DNA from: Dyadobacter soli
Lineage (GTDB): Bacteria > Bacteroidota > Bacteroidia > Cytophagales > Spirosomataceae
Direction of reading: 5' to 3'
Assembly (NCBI RefSeq): GCF_900101885.1
Contig: NZ_FNAN01000008.1
Span: forward strand, 186,001 to 250,000
DNA length: 64,000 nucleotides
Of the stretch, positions 18,593 through 27,348 are shown one piece after another. Below the pieces are notes generated by a model. That model ran no database searches. It was not told the DNA's origin and saw nothing but the letters and a program-made list of their open reading frames with translations. Each line of letters starts with the position of its first letter. Position 1 is the first letter of the stretch. The position numbers and the translations under genes are program-made.

Positions 18593-18883
18593 ATTCTGCT
18601 TGATCATATTCTCCAACACTTGCAAATGCTCGGTGAATGCCTTATGACCATCGTCCGTGGCTTTGTAGGTGGTAAGCGGCTTGCGGCCGTTGAATTGTTT
18701 CTGGAATTCGATGTATTTAATTTCTTCCAATGCTTTCAAATGCGAGGCCAGGTTGCCGTCGGTGAGCTGCAACAGTTCTTTCAGTTCATTAAAACTCAGG
18801 GAATCGTTTACCACGAGCACGGACATGAGCCCAAGCCTGATTTTACTTTCAAATACCTTATTAAACTTTTCTAACCACTCCAT
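18587..18883 (-). CDS. Winged-helix transcriptional regulator (HTH_34-like)
   Basis: A 98-residue regulator with a compact MarR/ArsR-like winged helix. The first helix is ESKIRLGLMSVL; SFNELKELLQLTDGNLASHLKALEEIKYI forms the recognition helices; NGRKPLTTYKATDDG is the wing. This matches the short HTH_34 family that is often encoded beside a polytopic membrane protein of unknown function. That partner is the next gene upstream, 55 bases away on the same strand. The ligand is unknown. Confidence 0.85.
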   Translation of the reverse strand: MEWLEKFNKVFESKIRLGLMSVLVVNDSLSFNELKELLQLTDGNLASHLKALEEIKYIEFQKQFNGRKPLTTYKATDDGHKAFTEHLQVLENMIKQNL

Positions 18884-18938
18884 TACAAGTTCCTGTTACG
18901 AGGGACGTCGGGCTCCGTGCATCAGCTGACGGGCTCCG

Positions 18939-20096
18939 TTATTGATTGGCTTCCAGGAACAGCATGGCATCGCGGTTGCGCATCCATACGGCCTGGTCAC
19001 GTTGATTGTTGGCCGCCATGGTAAATCCCGAGCCTACGAGGCCAGTTCCTACCGACACCCAGAAAAAGGTTTTCAGATGATCGCGGTTACCCGAGAGCAG
19101 CGATATGATCGAGCCTGCCGAGCCGGCCAGCGATATCACCAGCCCGATACTGCGCGTTCTTCTGGATTTCAGGTAAAGGCCAAGCCCTTCCGGCGAAATC
19201 ATAAATTCTTTCCGCAAAGCCTTCTGCCCGGTGTATATGACGTTGTTTTTGACAAAACTATTCCCATTTCTCAAATAAATGGTCTCCTTATCGTACCATT
19301 TTCTCGCTTTTGCCGTGGTACTGTCGGAAGGAATGCGCACCTGCGCCGAGCAAACCGAGCCTGTGAAGAGCAATAATAGCACCACCGCAACACCCGATTT
19401 TCCACTCAGCCCCTGGCCTCCCGGCAATCCTCCGCCCGGCACCTCGTCACCTGTCACCTTCTCTCTTTCGTAGCGGTTATACATGGTGAGGCCGTAAAAA
19501 ATATGCAGCAAACCGAACCCTATCGCCCAGAATATCAGCGAATAACCCGTCAGAAACAATGCAACGCACCCGATCCCGATTTCTGAAATGCCCATGTAAA
19601 ATACTTCGGGGTAGGTGAATCGGCTCGCATTCACGAGCGCGAGGCCGTAAAACAGCAGCGTAACCGGGAAAACCAGCCAGACGAAGCCATAATGCAGCAT
19701 GGCAAGGCAAAATATGCCGCCTGTCGTGAGTGGGATGAGCATGGCGATCAGCAGGCGTTTGGAGCTGCCATTCCATACGGTAAGGCCTTTTTTGCGGCCC
19801 CTGCGGACGGTGAGGATAATGCAAACCGCGAGCGAGCATACCAGCACGCAAATGCCGTCGGCCAGCAAGAACCGGATCACGTCGCTGCGCGTATGCCCGT
19901 TATAAGTCCCGAGCGGGATCAGAATGTCGGCCATCCAATCGGTTTTGAAGCGGATGTGGGCCGCCGCCGCTCCGATGAGGGCGAAAATCCCGGCAAAAAC
20001 TCCGCTTAACCCGCTGAGGGACAGAAATTTGGACGACCGCTCCATCAGGTTGCGGATCTCGTTCAAAGTGTGCAAAGAATCCTGATTCGGGTTCAT
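18939..20096 (-). CDS. Membrane protein fused to a second, separately exported-looking domain
   Basis: A 385-residue frame that reads as two proteins. Residues 1-215 are a membrane protein with about six helices, of the kind encoded next to HTH_34 regulators. A linker rich in G and P (DEVPGGGLPGGQGL) follows near 220. Then comes a new signal-like stretch, GVAVVLLLLFTGSVCSAQ, and about 140 residues with two more helices near the C-terminus (RSIGLVISLAGSAGSII and FFWVSVGTGLVGSGF). The second half looks like an independent protein whose start was lost. The single frame is uninterrupted, so it may be a genuine fusion. No function is known for either half. Confidence 0.65.
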   Translation of the reverse strand: MNPNQDSLHTLNEIRNLMERSSKFLSLSGLSGVFAGIFALIGAAAAHIRFKTDWMADILIPLGTYNGHTRSDVIRFLLADGICVLVCSLAVCIILTVRRGRKKGLTVWNGSSKRLLIAMLIPLTTGGIFCLAMLHYGFVWLVFPVTLLFYGLALVNASRFTYPEVFYMGISEIGIGCVALFLTGYSLIFWAIGFGLLHIFYGLTMYNRYEREKVTGDEVPGGGLPGGQGLSGKSGVAVVLLLLFTGSVCSAQVRIPSDSTTAKARKWYDKETIYLRNGNSFVKNNVIYTGQKALRKEFMISPEGLGLYLKSRRTRSIGLVISLAGSAGSIISLLSGNRDHLKTFFWVSVGTGLVGSGFTMAANNQRDQAVWMRNRDAMLFLEANQ

Positions 20097-20139
20097 AAGC
20101 GTATCAAAATGTAAAGTAACGGTCAGAAGTTGTTAAATA

Positions 20140-20179
20140 GTCAGGTGCGGCCAGGCATTGTCAGATGTTGTCAGACAAT
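20140..20179. repeat. Decamer GTCA repeat, four units
   Basis: Four consecutive 10-base units: GTCAGGTGCG, GCCAGGCATT, GTCAGATGTT, GTCAGACAAT. The same 10-base GTCA spacing occurs at 28420-28469, and its complement at 28686-28720. It lies between the membrane-protein start and the kinase stop. Confidence 0.6.
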
Positions 20180-20192
20180 GGCGGGGCCAGTG

Positions 20193-20567
20193 TTAAAATA
20201 GCAGCAGGATTTTTGGGATAAACACAATTCCTCCTACTATGACTGCCGAAATGGCCAGCAGTAATACGCCGGCGGCGGCTGTGTCTTTCACTATTTTAAT
20301 GACCGGATGGTAATCGGCCGAAACCAGATCCGCCAGTTTTTCGATTGCTGTATTGAATGCCTCACCCGCCCACACGAGCGCGATCTGGATCACTATAATG
20401 CACCATTCGGTAGCCGATATATTGAAAAATACGCCTGCGATGGCAACTACCAAACAGGCGATCAGGTGAATGCGTGCATTGTTTTCGTATCGGAACAGGC
20501 TGTAAATCCCCGCACCTGCGTAACGGAAGCTTCGGAGGGCTTTAAGAATATCGATGGGTCCGTTCAT
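20193..20567 (-). CDS. dgkA: Diacylglycerol/undecaprenol kinase family protein
   Basis: A 124-residue integral membrane kinase of the DgkA family, which phosphorylates diacylglycerol or undecaprenol at the inner membrane. Three hydrophobic helices are visible. The signature runs through ENNARIHLIA and GEAFNTAIEKLADLVS, the latter matching the conserved ExxNTAIE-x3-D, with KDTAAAGVLL after it. Its start overlaps the end of the DUF1361 gene by 26 bases, so the two are translationally linked. Which lipid it uses cannot be told; Bacteroidota homologues of this size are often treated as undecaprenol kinases. Confidence 0.9.
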   Translation of the reverse strand: MNGPIDILKALRSFRYAGAGIYSLFRYENNARIHLIACLVVAIAGVFFNISATEWCIIVIQIALVWAGEAFNTAIEKLADLVSADYHPVIKIVKDTAAAGVLLLAISAVIVGGIVFIPKILLLF

Positions 20568-21222
20568 GTTGTTTCATTTCGGCAAAAATATGGAACGCAA
20601 AGTACAACAACATGAGCACGAACGAAAACGTAATGGTGTGTTTGATCGCCAGCGGATCTCTCATGCTATGGTAAATGCCTCTCGCGAGTGCGCCGGGCTG
20701 TGTGATGATGTCCCAGCTGTTCCAGCGGCCGTAGCGGCCCAAAAATATACCGAAACCACTCAGTACCATCGAATTGAGGATCGCAAACCAAGCCAGACGC
20801 TCGTTCCAGCGATGGGCGATGATCCGGTGAACAATGCGAATGCTGTAAAGACCGGTCATAAATCCTGCCAGCGAGAATGTGAAGATCATCAATGCGTCGT
20901 ACCAGATCATATTCTCGGGTACCACACGCAAATGTTTCAGATCGGTGATGATGTAGGGCGCATTCGGGAAAAATAGCAGCCAGACTGCCAGGTATACCAT
21001 CAGAATCCCGAATGGTGCTTGCCGGCGTTTCTCCATTTCCCAAACCCATTTAATGAAAAGCAAGGGTACCCAGGCCAGGAACAGGTTCCAGGCCAAAAAG
21101 ATGAAACCCATGTCTTGCAGGAGAATCCTGACTGATAATAGCGCCATCGCAGCGGCGGAAACAAATGCAAGGAGCGCAACTTTCAAATTGCCTTCCAGAT
21201 AGTTGACCAGGTTTCTCAGCAT
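20542..21222 (-). CDS. DUF1361 integral membrane protein
   Basis: A 226-residue polytopic protein with about seven membrane helices. It has WNLFLAWVPL near residues 40-50, LFFPNAPYIITDLKHL near 83-98 and LGRYGRWNSWDI near 160, the pattern of the DUF1361 family (function unknown). It overlaps the kinase gene and is probably co-transcribed with it from a TAACTTTG box at 21254. Confidence 0.88.
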   Translation of the reverse strand: MLRNLVNYLEGNLKVALLAFVSAAAMALLSVRILLQDMGFIFLAWNLFLAWVPLLFIKWVWEMEKRRQAPFGILMVYLAVWLLFFPNAPYIITDLKHLRVVPENMIWYDALMIFTFSLAGFMTGLYSIRIVHRIIAHRWNERLAWFAILNSMVLSGFGIFLGRYGRWNSWDIITQPGALARGIYHSMRDPLAIKHTITFSFVLMLLYFAFHIFAEMKQHERTHRYS

Positions 21223-21253
21223 CGTTTAAGTTAGTTTAAAGTACTTTGAAATA

Positions 21254-21261
21254 CAAAGTTA
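21254..21261 (-). promoter_or_regulatory. Putative promoter for DUF1361-dgkA
   Basis: On the minus strand TAACTTTG matches TANNTTTG; a TTG lies 21 bases upstream of it. The start codon follows after about 30 bases. Confidence 0.5.
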
Positions 21262-21331
21262 CTATAAAACGATTGGAAACTCCAAGTGCAGGAAGGGCAT
21301 TAAAATTTAAAATTGGTTACTTAAAGAAAGG

Positions 21332-22243
21332 CTACTTCTTATTATTGGCGGCGAATGCCTTCATCATTGCCCACTCGCGACCCGCCGTTTTGGCCTTGAA
21401 CGTTTCCAGACAGCCCCGATCCTGCAAAGTAATGTAGCAGGTCTTACCGTTTTTGCCGCCGAAGCAGATATTGGAAACCTTTTTTCCGATTGTTTGAATG
21501 GTATGGATCACTTTTCCTTCGGGAGAGAGCACGGCTACTTCGCCTTTGCCGTGGCGTGCAATATAGATATTGCCATGCACATCGCAGCGCATGCCGTCCA
21601 TGCCGCCGTCCTCGAAATGGTGCAGGAGTTTCTTGTTGGACAACGTACCATCCGGTGCCAGGTCGAACGACCACACATTCCGCTGAACGCTTTCGTTCAC
21701 GTACAGCTTCTTCTCGTCGGGGCTCACGTCGATGCCATTGGTAGTACCCATATTTCCAAAGGCCAGGCTCACTTTTCCTTCGGGTGAAATGTGCCAGATT
21801 TGCCCGGTACCGTCTTTCCAGTTGGGATCGGAGGCGAAAATGTGCCCATTGGCCGTTACAGCGAGGTCGTTGGGTTGGTTCATCTTGGGCTCGTTGGCGA
21901 AAACCGAGACATCCTTCGTGATCATATCCACTTTCAGGATATTGTGACCTGTGAAATCGGCCACGTAGAAAGTGTTTTTGTCCACAAACCGGATACCATT
22001 GCCCGTGCTGCCTTTGGGCAAAGTCACGAAAAAGCTTGCATTACCTTTCTTGCTGATCTGCGCGATCGTGCCATCCCGCGCGAAGTTGACGGCGTAGACA
22101 TTTCCATCTTCATCCACCGCGGGACCTTCGCAGTTACTGGTAAATTCCCCTTCATTGGAGAATTTTTTACTTTTGATCTGCGCCTGGCCGATGGCCGGCA
22201 ACAATAAAGCTATGGTGAGGAGGAAAGCTAAAATTCTGGTCAT
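21332..22243 (-). CDS. SMP-30/gluconolactonase-like secreted beta-propeller
   Basis: A 303-residue exported protein (signal peptide MTRILAFLLTIALLLPAIGQAQ) of the SMP-30/gluconolactonase family, six-bladed propellers that open sugar lactones. Visible segments are CEGPAVDEDGNVYAVNF (metal-ligand Glu), MNQPNDLAVTANGHIFASD (Asn-Asp metal site), TTNGIDVSPDEKKLYVNES and DGGMDGMRCDVHGNIYIA (second Asp). The set of E, N, D and D ligands is consistent with an active lactonase. A redoxin gene lies 21 bases upstream on the same strand, so the two probably share a transcript. Confidence 0.85.
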   Translation of the reverse strand: MTRILAFLLTIALLLPAIGQAQIKSKKFSNEGEFTSNCEGPAVDEDGNVYAVNFARDGTIAQISKKGNASFFVTLPKGSTGNGIRFVDKNTFYVADFTGHNILKVDMITKDVSVFANEPKMNQPNDLAVTANGHIFASDPNWKDGTGQIWHISPEGKVSLAFGNMGTTNGIDVSPDEKKLYVNESVQRNVWSFDLAPDGTLSNKKLLHHFEDGGMDGMRCDVHGNIYIARHGKGEVAVLSPEGKVIHTIQTIGKKVSNICFGGKNGKTCYITLQDRGCLETFKAKTAGREWAMMKAFAANNKK

Positions 22244-22264
22244 AGGGCAATTTTTCTTCGAAAA

Positions 22265-22915
22265 TCACTGATTTTTCCACTTGATGGCGCAACCTACCGG
22301 CTTGGTTATCGTGGTTACGACGGGCTTACCGCCCACGAGATTGGTAACCGCCTCGTCGACGTACAATTTGGTGACGCCCGAAGCATCCTGCGGGTTATCG
22401 TCGATCATCCCCATGTACCGCACCGTGAACTGCGCACCATTTTTTTGCAATACAAATGCCTGCGGCGTACGGCCCGCCCCGAATTTGCGCGCTACCTGCT
22501 GCGTATCGTCGACAAGATACGGATAACCGTAATGCTTGGCATTGGCACGCTCCTTCATTTTTTCGAAAGTATCGTCCTGGTGCGTGCCCGGGTCGCTCGG
22601 GTTTATAGCAATAACCGGATAGCCCTGGCCTGCGAACTTGTTGTTGAGGGCGATAATACGGTCCTCGTAAGCTTTCGCGAACGGGCAGTGGTTACTGGTA
22701 AAAACCACGATCACGCCTTTTGAATTACCAAAGTCCGAGAGTGAAACCATATTTCCGTCGGTGTTTTTCAAGCGGAAGTTCGAAACGGCGTCGCCCACCT
22801 GGTAACCTCCCTGCCCCTGCATACCTCCTTCTTCGATTATCCGCGCATGAGCCAGCTGCCCGAACAATGCGAAAAACAGGACCATCAAAACCCACCGACT
22901 GACTTTTATTTTCAT
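22265..22915 (-). CDS. Thioredoxin-fold redoxin (periplasmic, AhpC/TSA-like)
   Basis: A 216-residue exported thioredoxin-fold protein. The N-terminal leader MKIKVSRWVLMVLFFALFG is followed by the domain start VGDAVSNFRLKNTDGNMVSLSDF. A single active-site cysteine sits in SNHCPFAKAYEDRI near residue 75, with CPF rather than CxxC, so it resembles one-cysteine redoxins more than disulfide reductases. ARKFGAGRTPQAFVLQ supplies the cis-Pro. A late cysteine (GCAIKWKN) might act as a resolving residue. It is 21 bases ahead of the SMP-30 gene. Substrate unknown. Confidence 0.85.
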   Translation of the reverse strand: MKIKVSRWVLMVLFFALFGQLAHARIIEEGGMQGQGGYQVGDAVSNFRLKNTDGNMVSLSDFGNSKGVIVVFTSNHCPFAKAYEDRIIALNNKFAGQGYPVIAINPSDPGTHQDDTFEKMKERANAKHYGYPYLVDDTQQVARKFGAGRTPQAFVLQKNGAQFTVRYMGMIDDNPQDASGVTKLYVDEAVTNLVGGKPVVTTITKPVGCAIKWKNQ

Positions 22916-23194
22916 GTTTTCTATATCTACTGTCTCTTAGACCCTAATACTAGGTAAAAGTAAAGGCGTTACCTGTTAAATATTGTTAAGCTGGTTCGTC
23001 ACGCTCCATGTCTAAACGCGGCAGCTAGCCCGGATCATATAAAGGTAACTTTTTGCGCATTTTTTACCACATCGGTCACTTATTATTCAAATTCGGGAAG
23101 CACATGCTCATGACAACCCAGTGGTGCATTACCCTCGTTGCCGGCGTGCCCGGTTGCGAGATATTAAAAAAACAGGAATATTCCTCCTAATGCG

Positions 23195-23225
23195 TTGTGA
23201 TTCTGCCACTCTCTTTTTATCTTTG
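23195..23225 (+). promoter_or_regulatory. Promoter for rplU-rpmA
   Basis: TTGTG, 18 bases, then TATCTTTG (23218-23225), an excellent match to the Bacteroidota TTTG-N19-TANNTTTG pattern. The expected start site leaves a leader of about 33 bases, so there is no room for a structured ribosomal-protein leader. The rest of 22916-23194 shows no gene. Confidence 0.7.
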
Positions 23226-23264
23226 CACCTCAAATTTTGAATCCAGTTTAATTTAATTATTAAC

Positions 23265-23576
23265 ATGTACGCAATCGTAGAAATCGCAGGTCAGCAATTT
23301 AAAGTTGAAAAGGGTCGCGAAATCTTCACGCATAGGCTTGAAGGTGACGTGAACGCTGCACTTGTATTTGACAAAGTCCTTCTCGTTGATAACGGAGGCA
23401 CAGTACAGGTAGGTCTTCCGACAGTAGCAGGTGCTTCTGTAAAAGCAACCGTTCTCGAACACCTGAAAGGTGAGAAAGTGATCGTTTTCAAGAAAAAACG
23501 TCGCAAAGGATACCGTGTGAAAAACGGTCACCGTCAGTATCTGACAAAGATCAGCATCGACGAAATCGTTGCCTAA
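23265..23576 (+). CDS. rplU: 50S ribosomal protein L21
   Basis: A 103-residue protein of normal L21 length. [19 protein letters not shown] opens it, [20 protein letters not shown] follows, and [20 protein letters not shown] is the family signature that binds 23S rRNA. It is followed 60 bases later by rpmA, the universal bacterial order. Confidence 0.98.
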   Translation: MYAIVEIAGQQFKVEKGREIFTHRLEGDVNAALVFDKVLLVDNGGTVQVGLPTVAGASVKATVLEHLKGEKVIVFKKKRRKGYRVKNGHRQYLTKISIDEIVA

Positions 23577-23636
23577 TTATTGGGCGGAAGCCTGAAACAG
23601 TTCAAAAAGGAAATTACAATTTAAGTATAAGATATC

Positions 23637-23915
23637 ATGGCACATAAGAAAGGTGTAGGTAGCTCGAAAAACGGACGTGAATCGGAAAGTAAACGTCTTG
23701 GTGTAAAATTATTCGGTGGCCAGTTGGCAAAAGCAGGTAATATCCTGGTTCGTCAGCGTGGAACCAAGCACAACCCAGGTAAAAACGTTGGTATCGGCCG
23801 CGACCACACATTGTTCGCATTGGTTGATGGTAACGTAGTGTTCCGTAAGACCCGTGAAAACAGATCTTACGTTCACATCGAACCGATCGCGGTTGAAGCT
23901 GCTGCGGAAGCGTAA
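23637..23915 (+). CDS. rpmA: 50S ribosomal protein L27
   Basis: A 92-residue L27 with the standard start [20 protein letters not shown] and IVRQRGT-like segment [18 protein letters not shown], then the GRDHTLFAL strand. The N-terminal tail reaches the peptidyl-transferase centre. It ends the rplU operon, closed by the terminator at 23958. Confidence 0.98.
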   Translation: MAHKKGVGSSKNGRESESKRLGVKLFGGQLAKAGNILVRQRGTKHNPGKNVGIGRDHTLFALVDGNVVFRKTRENRSYVHIEPIAVEAAAEA

Positions 23916-23957
23916 TCAACGCCCGATAGCATCACTTCCAAAACGAAGTTAAAAGAG

Positions 23958-23987
23958 CCCGTCAGACCAATGTTTGACGGGTTTTTT
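23958..23987 (+). terminator. Terminator of rplU-rpmA
   Basis: CCCGTCA/TGACGGG stem with a 10-base loop and TTTTTT. Confidence 0.85.
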
Positions 23988-24080
23988 ATTGGTTAATGCG
24001 CCCGCCGCCAAACCAAAAGGCGCATTCCGGTGTTCTCTTAACCGGAAAGCTGTTTTACCCTATCATTATCGACTATCCCA

Positions 24081-24677
24081 ATGTTGTCACGACCTATTTT
24101 CGTATATACCGAATTGAGCCCCAACCCCAACTCGATGAAATTCGTTCTGAATTTCGAGCTGGTACCCGACGGGCTTTCTTTCGACTACCCTTCACTGGAA
24201 GCGGCCCTGGAAGAAGGCAGGTCCTCGCCGCTGGCAGCTGATCTGTTCCAGTTCCCGCACGTGAAGCGCGTTTTCATCGCGAGCAACTTCATTACCATTA
24301 CCAAGGGCGACGATGTTGCCTGGGAAGAGGTTTTGCGCGACACGAAGCAGTTTATCAAGATTTATTTTGAAGAAAACCACCCGGTATTCGAGCAAAAAAC
24401 GATCGATAGCAACACTTTGATCGTCGATGCACGGGATTCCGATACGGTACAGAAGATCAAGGCCGCATTGGATCAATATGTACGGCCGGCGGTTGAATCG
24501 GACGGTGGGGCGATTAACTTCCATTCGTTCGACGAAGGCTCGGGCGTGGTGAAAGTGCTTTTGCAAGGCTCTTGCAGCGGCTGCCCGTCATCGACACTCA
24601 CATTGAAAGCCGGTATCGAAAACTTGCTTACCCGCATGGTACCGGATGTAAAAGAAGTAGTAGCAGAAGGCGTTTAA
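24081..24677 (+). CDS. NifU/Nfu-type iron-sulfur scaffold protein
   Basis: A 198-residue Fe-S carrier. The N-terminal Nfu-N domain (residues 1-90, with TELSPNPNSMKFVLN) is followed by a C-terminal NifU domain starting near 120. The domain carries GSCSGCPSST near 162-170, whose CxxC pair holds the cluster. This two-domain form delivers clusters to target apoproteins. It is monocistronic, with terminators on both sides. A pair of strong signature motifs makes the call secure, but the exact target proteins are unknown. Confidence 0.92.
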   Translation: MLSRPIFVYTELSPNPNSMKFVLNFELVPDGLSFDYPSLEAALEEGRSSPLAADLFQFPHVKRVFIASNFITITKGDDVAWEEVLRDTKQFIKIYFEENHPVFEQKTIDSNTLIVDARDSDTVQKIKAALDQYVRPAVESDGGAINFHSFDEGSGVVKVLLQGSCSGCPSSTLTLKAGIENLLTRMVPDVKEVVAEGV

Positions 24678-24698
24678 TGCATCAAACATACACATTAC

Positions 24699-24731
24699 AA
24701 ACCCTGTCGTAACCCGACAGGGTTTCTTTTT
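24699..24731 (+). terminator. Terminator after the NifU gene
   Basis: AAACCCTGTCG/CGACAGGGTTT stem with a 5-base loop, then CTTTTT. Confidence 0.85.
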
Positions 24732-24757
24732 ATAATGTGTTTTGTTAGTTTCGGCGC

Positions 24758-25870
24758 ATGAAGGCACCGCTGGAAGCATTTTTAGACCGTATCGAGGCAT
24801 TACAATCTACCGGTAATGCATTGTTCCCCAAAGGCATCTTCCCGGCGCAGCGGTCCAACTCCATGATCGGTTATCGGCGCCCCGATACCACGATGTTCTT
24901 TTCCGCGATCATTGCATTCACGCTTCAATCCATCCGAAAGCATTGCAGCACGGAAAGCCAGGCGCAGATAGATTCCATCATCGCATTGGTAACCGCCAAT
25001 TATCCTGATTTTCAAAATAAGGACGGTTTAAAAACCTATAATTTCTGGAAAACAAAACCCTCGCGTCACTTCCCTAACGGTCGTTGGTTCCGCCGTTTCG
25101 AGCATTTCCGCATTCCCGACGACATCGACGACACCGCATTCGCCTACCTGACCACGAGCCCTTCTCAAGAGGAATTGTTTTGGCTAAAAGAAAAACTGAC
25201 GCTCCACGCCAATGGCACCAAACTCTGGATCAGGAATACGTATCCCGAGTACCAGCAGCTGCGCGCCTACTCTACCTGGTTTGGCAAGAATATGTATGTG
25301 GAGTTCGACGTGAGCGTGCTGAGCAATATGCTGTACTGCATTCTGCATTATAAGTTACCCTTGAATGTGCATGACGAAGCCAGTTTGGAATACATCCGTT
25401 CGATCATCGAAACGCGCCGGTACGTTCATGCGCCTTTTCGCTGCGCACACCAGTACCCGCGCACGCCGCTGATCATTTACCACGTATCAAGGCTTATTGC
25501 GGCATTTGATCCGCCTGCATTACGGTCAATCAAAGCGCAATTGATCGGCGATACCGAAAACCTCTTGAAAACTACCCGCAACCACATGGACCGGGTTTCG
25601 CTGGCCACGTCGCTCATGCGGTTTGGCATCCGGACGGAACGCATTCCAGTTGAATCGTTTACTGCAAATGATTTCAAAGGCTTTTACTTTTTCATAGCCG
25701 GGCTGCTTACCGCTTACGAAAATCCGGTGCTCTACAAATTGTCGGTGAACCCGCTGGTACACATGCACTGGACCTGCGAGGCGCATTGCTGGACGCTTTT
25801 AGCGGAATACGAGGCGCTTTGGAACCAGCAACAGGTAAATGGCGCTTTACCATTATCCAATCCCAGCTAG
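24758..25870 (+). CDS. Conserved helical protein of unknown function
   Basis: A 370-residue, mainly helical soluble protein that I cannot place in a named family. There is no signal peptide. Segments such as GRWFRRFEHFRIPDDIDDTAF near residues 109-129 recall the DxDD-type acidic motif and alpha/alpha toroid of terpene cyclases and prenyltransferases, but there are no clear QW repeats. The stop is three bases before the next start (an oxidoreductase), which points to an operon and perhaps a redox-linked lipid or isoprenoid role. That is inference only. Confidence 0.6.
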   Translation: MKAPLEAFLDRIEALQSTGNALFPKGIFPAQRSNSMIGYRRPDTTMFFSAIIAFTLQSIRKHCSTESQAQIDSIIALVTANYPDFQNKDGLKTYNFWKTKPSRHFPNGRWFRRFEHFRIPDDIDDTAFAYLTTSPSQEELFWLKEKLTLHANGTKLWIRNTYPEYQQLRAYSTWFGKNMYVEFDVSVLSNMLYCILHYKLPLNVHDEASLEYIRSIIETRRYVHAPFRCAHQYPRTPLIIYHVSRLIAAFDPPALRSIKAQLIGDTENLLKTTRNHMDRVSLATSLMRFGIRTERIPVESFTANDFKGFYFFIAGLLTAYENPVLYKLSVNPLVHMHWTCEAHCWTLLAEYEALWNQQQVNGALPLSNPS

Positions 25871-25873
25871 CGA

Positions 25874-26926
25874 ATGGCAGACCACACGATATCCTTAAAG
25901 CTCCGCGAAATCATCCGCGAAACCGACGACGCCAAGACATTCGTTTTCGAAACCCTCGACGGCAGCGCGTTGCATTACAAGGCCGGCCAGTTCCTCACCT
26001 TCCTCATCAACATGCACGGGCACGAGGTACGCCGCTCCTACTCGATGAGCTCGGCGCCGGGTGTGGATGCATTTCCTGCCATCACCGTTAAAAGGGTACC
26101 TAATGGCGAGATTTCCCGGTTCTGGATCGATCTCGTGAAAGCAGGCGACCTTTTCACGGTACTGGCTCCTTCGGGCAGGTTTGTATTGGAGAAAGAAGAC
26201 GCCGGAACCCGCGACATTGTGCTTATAGGCGCCGGCAGCGGCATAACCCCGCTATTTTCACTGTTAAAACAAACCCTCACCCAGGAAACGCAGAGCCAGG
26301 TAACCCTCATTTACGCGAGCAGGAACATACGCAACACGCTTTTTTGGAAAGATATTATCCATTGGCAGGAACGGTTTCCCGAACGGCTTCGGGTAATCCA
26401 CATTCACAGCCAGCCTACCGAAGAATGGACGGGCATTCAGGGGCGCATTAACAACACGCGGCTGGAACAGCTGGTAAATCAATCCATCCGTTTCAAACGT
26501 GAAGACGCCCGCTTCTTCATTTGCGGGCCGTTCGAACTGATGCGTTCCGCAGGCATTACCCTGCATTTCATGGGTTTCCGGGGCGAGCAAATCCGCAAAG
26601 AAAATTTCGTGATCCCCTCTCCGCCTCCCCCGCCACCGGTTTCCTACCCACATTACATTAAACTTGATTTTCGCGGCTCGACGCACAATCTGCTCATTCC
26701 GGCGCATTCGACAGTACTGGATGCCGCATTGGCCGAAGGTATACAGCTCCCATACAGCTGCAAGGGCGGGCGCTGCGCCTCATGCGCGGCCGTGTGTACG
26801 AGCGGGAAAGTGCATATGAGCGTGAACGAAGTTCTCACCGACCGTGATCTCGCAGAAGGCTGGATTTTAACCTGTTCGTCCTACGTGGACAGCGACGATG
26901 TAGCGATCGAAATCAGGCAGGAGTAA
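25874..26926 (+). CDS. Flavin/2Fe-2S oxidoreductase (PaaE-type)
   Basis: A 350-residue reductase carrying electrons from NAD(P)H through FAD to a ferredoxin centre. The FAD domain comes first (RRSYSMSSAP near 55-64), then the NAD domain (IGAGSGITPLF near 118; FICGPFELM near 216), then a C-terminal plant-type [2Fe-2S] domain. The latter has CKGGRCASCAAVC near 296-308 and the fourth cysteine in TCSSYV. This order is that of PaaE/HMP-like proteins, oxygenase reductases. No oxygenase is adjacent. Its only close partner is the helical protein three bases upstream. Confidence 0.92.
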   Translation: MADHTISLKLREIIRETDDAKTFVFETLDGSALHYKAGQFLTFLINMHGHEVRRSYSMSSAPGVDAFPAITVKRVPNGEISRFWIDLVKAGDLFTVLAPSGRFVLEKEDAGTRDIVLIGAGSGITPLFSLLKQTLTQETQSQVTLIYASRNIRNTLFWKDIIHWQERFPERLRVIHIHSQPTEEWTGIQGRINNTRLEQLVNQSIRFKREDARFFICGPFELMRSAGITLHFMGFRGEQIRKENFVIPSPPPPPPVSYPHYIKLDFRGSTHNLLIPAHSTVLDAALAEGIQLPYSCKGGRCASCAAVCTSGKVHMSVNEVLTDRDLAEGWILTCSSYVDSDDVAIEIRQE

Positions 26927-26932
26927 AACAAA

Positions 26933-26960
26933 GAAGCGTACAGACGATGCCGTACGCTTC
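26933..26960 (+). terminator. Hairpin after the reductase gene
   Basis: GAAGCGTAC/GTACGCTTC, 9 bp, 10-base loop, no strong T-run. Confidence 0.55.
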
Positions 26961-27301
26961 ATTAAGGTTTAGGATTAAAGGAATTTCAGTGAAAGAATTC
27001 CTGAAAAGGTTAAGTGTTAGGAATATTAAAGAATAAAATTTTCTTTCTTATCTTATTTACAAAATTACTTGCCAAATCGGTTTTTCCTAATAAAATTTAA
27101 AAAAGTGTTCGAGCACGCAATCGAAAAGGTTCGTTGGGTTCGTGCACACCATTGATTACAAATAGTCGTTTATAGTCAGGTAAAACTAATGGCCAGCGCT
27201 TAAAATCTCAAATTTATTATAAATAAAATTCGAAAAATTTTGTTCAGCATAGTTGCCTTTCACTAAAACACACTATTTAGTCCATCTTCATAATTACTTG
27301 T
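26961..27301. other. AT-rich intergenic region, no gene seen
   Basis: About 340 bases of AT-rich DNA between the reductase hairpin and the LacI-family promoter. I found no open frame or RNA structure I could support. Confidence 0.5.
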
Positions 27302-27309
27302 TAGATTTG
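27302..27309 (+). promoter_or_regulatory. Putative promoter for the LacI-family gene
   Basis: TAGATTTG fits TANNTTTG; the GTG start follows 39 bases later. The minus-33 box is weak (TTTA). Confidence 0.4.
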
Positions 27310-27348
27310 CTGAACGGAACTGAAAAATCCCTTGAATAATAGTCGAGT

